Of a DNA stretch of 64,000 bases, positions 59,921-64,000 are shown piece after piece; within the stretch, counting starts at the first letter, position 1, and each line of letters begins with the position of its first letter. This DNA is from Effusibacillus lacus. GTDB lineage: Bacteria > Bacillota > Bacilli > Tumebacillales > Effusibacillaceae. Under the pieces are notes generated by a model that saw only the letters and a program-made list of their open reading frames with translations, had not been told where the DNA came from and ran no database searches. The stretch is from positions 124,001 through 188,000 of the forward strand of contig NZ_BDUF01000086.1 of NCBI RefSeq assembly GCF_002335525.1. The letters are read 5' to 3'. The translations under genes were made by a program, and so were the position numbers.

Positions 59921-60652
59921 GTGAACGGTCTTTTTATTACAGCAACCGATACGGGTGTAGGAAAAACGCTGATTGCGGGAGGAATGGCGGGTGTCCTGCG
60001 GGAACGGGGCGTCGATGCCGGAGTCTACAAACCTTTGCAAAGCGGCCATCTTGCAGCGGATCCTGAAGGAGATGCTGCAAGGTTGAAAACCCTTGCGGGT
60101 GTTGAAGACCCTCTCGATGCGATTTGTCCCTGTTCGTTTTCAGAACCGCTGGCACCTTTGGTGGCAATGCGCCGTGCAGGAGTCTCTGTTACTTTGGAGG
60201 ATATCGAAGCAGGATACCGGAGAATTGCGAACCATCACCCATTTGTCATTGTGGAAGGGGCAGGGGGGTTAGCAGTTCCGTATACGGAGAACACCCTTGT
60301 GGCGGATGTGGCTGCCCGTTTGGGGCTGCCTTTGCTGATTGTCGCGCGCTCAAGCTTGGGGACTGTCAATCAAACGGTTTTGACAGTCGAATTTGCCCGA
60401 CAGCGAGGGATTGATGTGATCGGCGTTGTTCTATCGGGACTCGGCAGCAGTCCGATTGGAGTTGCTGAGCAAACGAATCCCGGCTTGATCGAACAATGGG
60501 CAAAGGTTCCCGTACTTGGAACGGTTCCTTGGTTGGGAGAGCATTTTGAACCCCCAGAGGTCAGACAATCGATCAAGGAAAGTGTCGATATCGACACCAT
60601 AATGTCAGGCTACTTATTGAAAAAAGAAAATTCCGGGAGGGGACAACAGTGA
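59921..60652 (+). CDS. bioD: dethiobiotin synthetase
   Basis: 243 aa, GTG start with GAGGGAGCG before it. P-loop FITATDTGVGKTLIAGG, KPLQSG (Lys/Ser for substrate) and FVIVEGAGGLAVPY are BioD signatures. ATP-dependent ring closure of DAPA with CO2. The TGA overlaps the bioB GTG. The upstream in-frame start at 59879 lies inside bioA and is rejected. Confidence 0.92.
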   Translation: MNGLFITATDTGVGKTLIAGGMAGVLRERGVDAGVYKPLQSGHLAADPEGDAARLKTLAGVEDPLDAICPCSFSEPLAPLVAMRRAGVSVTLEDIEAGYRRIANHHPFVIVEGAGGLAVPYTENTLVADVAARLGLPLLIVARSSLGTVNQTVLTVEFARQRGIDVIGVVLSGLGSSPIGVAEQTNPGLIEQWAKVPVLGTVPWLGEHFEPPEVRQSIKESVDIDTIMSGYLLKKENSGRGQQ

Positions 60653-61650
60653 CACAAGCAGTTACCCAACAATTCGATTGGAAGGCAATCGCCACAAGAG
60701 TGCTTGAAGGAGTGCCGGTATCCAGGGATGAGGCGCTGGCGATTGTGAGAGCGGACGATGACGAGCTCCTCGACATTATGCATGCCGCTTTTCTTATTAG
60801 AAAAAAGTACTACGGCAAAAAAGTAAAGCTGAACATGATCATCAACGCAAAAAGCGGACTGTGCCCGGAGGATTGCGGGTACTGTTCCCAATCCATAGTG
60901 TCGGAAGCGCCGGTTGACAAATACGCCTGGCTGACAAAAGAAAAGATTCTTGAGGGAGCGCAAGAGGCTATTCGCCGCAAGGCGGGCACCTACTGCATTG
61001 TAGCTTCGGGCCGCCGCCCCACCGACAAGGAAATCGACCATGTGGCGGATGCGGTGAAGGAGATCCGGGAGACTACGGATCTAAAGATCTGCTGCTGTCT
61101 GGGCTTCCTCAACGAGGAACACGCCAGCAAATTGGCAGCGGCGGGAGTTCACCGCTATAACCATAACCTGAATACAAGTGCTGCCAACTACAGCAATATT
61201 ACAAGCACCCATACATACGAGGACCGTGTCGATACGGTCAGAAAGGTGAAAGAATCGGGCATCTCCCCCTGCTCCGGGGCCATCTTTGGCATGGGAGAGT
61301 CGGAGGAAGAAGCGGTGGAAATTGCCTTTGCGCTGCGTGACCTGGATGCAGACTCGATTCCCTGCAATTTTCTGAACCCGGTTGACGGTACACCTCTGGA
61401 AGGCCGGCGGGAACTGACTCCCCGAAAGTGTTTGAAACTGCTGGCCATGATGCGCTTTGTCAATCCTTCAAAGGAAATCCGGATTGCCGGCGGACGGGAA
61501 GTGAATCTGCGCCATCTGCAGGCGATGGGCTTATATGCGGCCAATTCGATTTTTGTCGGGGATTATCTGACAACTGCAGGGCAGGAACCGATGGCCGACT
61601 GGCAGATGATTGAAGACCTGGGATTCGAGATTGAGGAGTGTGCATTGTAG
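60649..61650 (+). CDS. bioB: biotin synthase
   Basis: 333-aa radical SAM enzyme, GTG start. [4Fe-4S] SAM-cluster cysteines C72, C76 and C79 in LCPEDCGYCSQ. YNHNLNTSAANYSNI supplies the second cluster/substrate region, and RIAGGREVNLRH has the Arg ligand of the [2Fe-2S] cluster. It inserts sulfur into dethiobiotin. Last step and last gene of the bioADB operon, followed by a terminator. Confidence 0.95.
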   Translation: MTQAVTQQFDWKAIATRVLEGVPVSRDEALAIVRADDDELLDIMHAAFLIRKKYYGKKVKLNMIINAKSGLCPEDCGYCSQSIVSEAPVDKYAWLTKEKILEGAQEAIRRKAGTYCIVASGRRPTDKEIDHVADAVKEIRETTDLKICCCLGFLNEEHASKLAAAGVHRYNHNLNTSAANYSNITSTHTYEDRVDTVRKVKESGISPCSGAIFGMGESEEEAVEIAFALRDLDADSIPCNFLNPVDGTPLEGRRELTPRKCLKLLAMMRFVNPSKEIRIAGGREVNLRHLQAMGLYAANSIFVGDYLTTAGQEPMADWQMIEDLGFEIEECAL

Positions 61651-61658
61651 ACATAATA

Positions 61659-61698
61659 AAAACCAGCACCGATGGACCCCCATTAGTGCTGGTTTTTT
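61659..61698 (+). terminator. intrinsic terminator after bioB
   Basis: AACCAGCAC pairs with GTGCTGGTT, followed by TTTTT. The loop is 16 nt. Confidence 0.8.
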
Positions 61699-61718
61699 TG
61701 TTTGGGCCGGAGCGCTTC

Positions 61719-62048
61719 TTAGTGCGGGGGATGATGAATACCGGTACAGATCATGTCACCCGCATGCGTGTTGGAGATTTTGTACTTGACTCCCGCAGGT
61801 ATGTACATGATGGAACCGGGTTCCACCTCAATCGTTTCTTCCTGTCCGTTGTTCAGGTGGAACTGGCCTTGGCCCTGCAGTACGACAAACACTTCATCAC
61901 CGCCCAGCGGCGTCATGTACCCCATGGACTGGCCCGGCTTGAAATAGTAGGTGTTGGTGGTCAGATCCTGACCGGTAAAATTGTTCACTTTGCTGACCGA
62001 ATGATCGTCGAACACGGCATGCTGGAATACGGTTTCTGCCTTGGACAT
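61719..62048 (-). CDS. cupin-fold protein lacking metal histidines
   Basis: 109 aa from the ATG at 62048 behind GAGGTGATC. Both cupin motifs are seen, but changed: motif 1 reads GQSMGYMTPLGGDEVFVVLQGQG, keeping the Glu and losing the His pair; motif 2 reads PGSIMYIPAGVKYKISN, with Tyr in place of His. So a metal site of the usual kind is unlikely. Three His near the C-terminus (GIHHPPH) might partly compensate. Possibly a small-molecule sensor or isomerase; function unknown. Confidence 0.7.
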   Translation of the reverse strand: MSKAETVFQHAVFDDHSVSKVNNFTGQDLTTNTYYFKPGQSMGYMTPLGGDEVFVVLQGQGQFHLNNGQEETIEVEPGSIMYIPAGVKYKISNTHAGDMICTGIHHPPH

Positions 62049-62087
62049 GGGATCACCTCTGCATTTAGGTTGCTCATCCCGGGATAA

Positions 62088-62210
62088 TATATTACAGGAT
62101 TCAGGCAGAGATTCGTTTACCTTGCGAACGGATTGGCGCACATTCCATTGGAACATGTGGAGGCGATTTTTCGAGAATTGAAGGAACTTGTCGAATCTGT
62201 ACCGAATTAA
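62088..62210 (+). pseudogene. C-terminal fragment of an unknown gene
   Basis: Open frame with protein-like content but no start codon or ribosome site: FRQRFVYLANGLAHIPLEHV then EAIFRELKELVESVPN, ending in TAA at 62208-62210. It lies in the spacer between two minus-strand genes. It looks like the tail of a helical protein whose 5' part was deleted. Confidence 0.3.
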
Positions 62211-62232
62211 AAAAGGATCGGGTCTCTTTGCC

Positions 62233-63135
62233 TCACCCAATATACTGGCGGATGCCTCCGGCAAAGGGAATCGGCCGGATGTCAAACGTCCGGTAAAATC
62301 CGGTCGAATCACAGGTATTGCCTTCCAAGAGCATTGTCAGCTGTGCCCGGGTGATGGGGAAGAAAGCGAAACCTTCCATAAGCCGGATAATGGGCATCAT
62401 AAGGGCGAGGGGCATGTGGATCTTGGCTTTCTTCTTGCCCATGGCCAAGGCGATCTCGTCAATCATCTCGTCGTAACTGTAGGATTGTGGGCCGCCCACT
62501 TCATAGATTTGCCCGATGGTTTCCGGTTTGTCCAAGGCTCGTGTGAACCCTTCTGCCACGTTTTTCAGGGACACGGGCTGCAGCCGGTAGGCGCCCGTCC
62601 CGATTACAGGGACGATCGGTGCCTTGCGGATCATGCCGGCAAGCATGTTGACGAACTCATCCTTCGCTCCGAAGATTACGGAAGGTCGGAAGATGGTCCA
62701 GTCCAGGCCGGACTCTTTTACAATTCCCTCCGCAATCCCTTTGGTGTGGGAATAGCCGGATTGAGAACCGACGCGGGCTCCCAGAGCACTCATATGTACA
62801 TATCTTTTGATGCCTGTTTGTTTGCAAGCCTCCACCACATTCCGGGTGGCCTCCACGTGCAGCTTGTCAAAGGTAATCCCCTTCCCGGGGAACTCGCGGA
62901 TAATGCCAACGAGGTGAATCACAGCATCGCACCCTCGCATGCCTTTCACCAGGCTTTCAGGGTTCAGTACATCACCGTAAGCAACAGAGATGAGGTCAGC
63001 CGTCTCAGGCACGAGGGTCAATTTTTTCTCGGAGCCGGGTCTTGTCAGGCAGACCGTTTGATATCCGCTCATCCATAATGATTGCAACAATTCCTGTCCG
63101 ACATAGCCGGTTCCGCCGGTCAAGAAGATTCGCAT
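62233..63135 (-). CDS. NAD(P)-binding atypical SDR (NDUFA9/YcfA type)
   Basis: 300 aa from the ATG at 63135 behind GGAGGTG. FLTGGTGYVGQELLQSL is the nucleotide loop; VIHLVGIIREFPGKGITFDKLHVEATRNVV, and SALGARVGSQSGYSHTKGIAE with a Y-x3-K are those of the complex-I-assembly or NDUFA9-like SDR group. VFFPITRAQLTMLLEGN-like end (here FAFFPITRAQLTMLLEGN). Role could be quinone/lipid related; not certain. Confidence 0.83.
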   Translation of the reverse strand: MRIFLTGGTGYVGQELLQSLWMSGYQTVCLTRPGSEKKLTLVPETADLISVAYGDVLNPESLVKGMRGCDAVIHLVGIIREFPGKGITFDKLHVEATRNVVEACKQTGIKRYVHMSALGARVGSQSGYSHTKGIAEGIVKESGLDWTIFRPSVIFGAKDEFVNMLAGMIRKAPIVPVIGTGAYRLQPVSLKNVAEGFTRALDKPETIGQIYEVGGPQSYSYDEMIDEIALAMGKKKAKIHMPLALMMPIIRLMEGFAFFPITRAQLTMLLEGNTCDSTGFYRTFDIRPIPFAGGIRQYIG

Positions 63136-63250
63136 GGGGAGCACCTCCATAAGGTACTGGGCAGCTATGATTTCACTGTTGTTCTAATTATAAAAGATCA
63201 ATGGAAAAAATGGGAAACGTGTTTGGACCAAAGGTTTTGAGGAGGATGCA

Positions 63251-64000
63251 ATGGAACGGATTCTGATGGTTTCGTATTTTGCGCCGCCAATCCTGTCGGC
63301 AGAATCGATTCTGGTCGGCAAGATCCTGCCTGAACTGGCACGGTACTACAAAATTGAACTGGTGGCGGCGGGGGAAGACGTCGATTTCCGGAAAGACGAA
63401 ACGTTGGCGGAAATTATGCAGTCGGAGAACATTGAAATACACAGATACAACAACCCGAAACCGCTGAACAAGATCGTTCGCCGCCTGTACCAGAAAGGGT
63501 CTTCCCTGTTTCAGGACGTAAACGCCAAATGGATGGAGCAGGTGCTGCTGCGACACAAGCTGACGGGACCGTATAAGTTGATTTATTCCCGGTCAATGCC
63601 GGGAATCAGTCATTTGGCAGCCTATGAGTTCAAGCAGAAGTTGGGCATTCCCTGGGTAGCCCAATTCAGCGATCCCTGGGCCCACAACCCGTACCATCAG
63701 TATCCGTTGGACCTTATGCATCAGGTGGAGAACAAGAACGAGTCGAAAGTGATTCAGGCCGCAGACCGATTCATTTTCCCGACGGTGGAGATTCGGGATC
63801 TGGTTGCCTCTCACTACAAGGATGTCAACGTGAAAGGAATATCGATGGTGCTGCCCCATTATTATGTGGACAGGCTGTACCATGATAATAGGAGTGGGGA
63901 AAACGGCAATGTCCGTTCAGAATCTGCTGCTGGCGGCCACAAAGCCCCAATTGCTGTAGCCTATATAGGAGACTTCTACGGGCTGCGCTCGCCGGAGCCA
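63251..64000 (+). CDS. glycosyltransferase (GT4-like), 5' part, cut by window end
   Basis: 250 codons are open from the ATG at 63251 (GGAGGATGCA site) to the window edge. N-domain of a GT-B glycosyltransferase: MERILMVSYFAPPILSAES, LIYSRSMPGISHLAAYEFK, and WVAQFSDPWAHNPYH; the sequence enters the second domain at IAVAYIGDFYGLRSPEP. Sugar-nucleotide site lies beyond the window. Probably part of an envelope polysaccharide locus that continues. Confidence 0.75.
   Translation, partial: MERILMVSYFAPPILSAESILVGKILPELARYYKIELVAAGEDVDFRKDETLAEIMQSENIEIHRYNNPKPLNKIVRRLYQKGSSLFQDVNAKWMEQVLLRHKLTGPYKLIYSRSMPGISHLAAYEFKQKLGIPWVAQFSDPWAHNPYHQYPLDLMHQVENKNESKVIQAADRFIFPTVEIRDLVASHYKDVNVKGISMVLPHYYVDRLYHDNRSGENGNVRSESAAGGHKAPIAVAYIGDFYGLRSPEP

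Overview
The window looks like chromosome from an aerobic, spore-forming member of the Bacilli, possibly of the Alicyclobacillaceae (Effusibacillus/Tumebacillus type). Sporulation-linked genes (RsfA-like regulator, YjcZ-like peptide), FabL and FabI, Bacilli-type MutY, RlmCD and biotin genes, and AGGAGG-type ribosome sites point this way. The genus is an inference. No rRNA or tRNA gene was recognised.

Layout. 1-7.5 kb: two excisionase-like DNA-binding proteins face a Tad/Flp-type secretion-pilus operon (cpaB, cpaE, cpaF, tadB, tadC, a 50-residue membrane peptide and two TadE-like proteins). No secretin, prepilin peptidase or classical Flp pilin is in view. 7.5-12.4 kb: a coiled-coil protein, rlmCD, then a scar zone with a frameshifted tyrosine recombinase, an IS4-type transposase remnant, an orphan excisionase-like fragment and small spore or regulatory genes. 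12.4-32.0 kb: one co-directional 20-kb aromatic catabolic island. 32.3-41.3 kb: truncated ZIP transporter, chemoreceptor, riboswitch-like leader plus EAL phosphodiesterase, fumarase, a DUF4097 protein and an ATP-grasp/DUF350/lipoprotein operon. 41.5-54.7 kb: housekeeping genes (M29 peptidase, rocD, mutY, fabI, fabL) with two hidden HesB-like UGA-containing genes. 54.9-61.7 kb: HAD phosphatase and divergent biotin operons (bioCHF and bioADB) around a BirA-like operator. The end holds a cupin, an SDR and a glycosyltransferase cut by the window edge.

The aromatic island reads as a full route from benzene/toluene-type hydrocarbons to central metabolism. A six-subunit di-iron monooxygenase in exact tmoABCDEF order makes phenols. 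A two-component flavin monooxygenase (pheA1/pheA2 type) can turn phenols into catechols. An XylT-like ferredoxin sits directly before the catechol 2,3-dioxygenase it would reactivate. Both meta-cleavage branches are present: hydrolytic (dmpD) and dehydrogenase/tautomerase/decarboxylase (dmpC, 4-OT, dmpH). They converge on dmpE, dmpG and dmpF to give pyruvate and acetyl-CoA. A GntR regulator lies within the island, and its promoter shares an AT-rich motif with the island's first promoter.

The least expected items are a HesB/IscA-like selenoprotein gene with an in-frame UGA and a well-placed bSECIS hairpin (46306-46596), a truncated second copy (49902), a c-di-GMP-II-like leader with overlapping terminator before an EAL gene (34362-34461), a tautomerase paralogue lacking Pro-1, a RibF-like protein with a clean internal deletion, and a four-hairpin repeat array (50042-50237).
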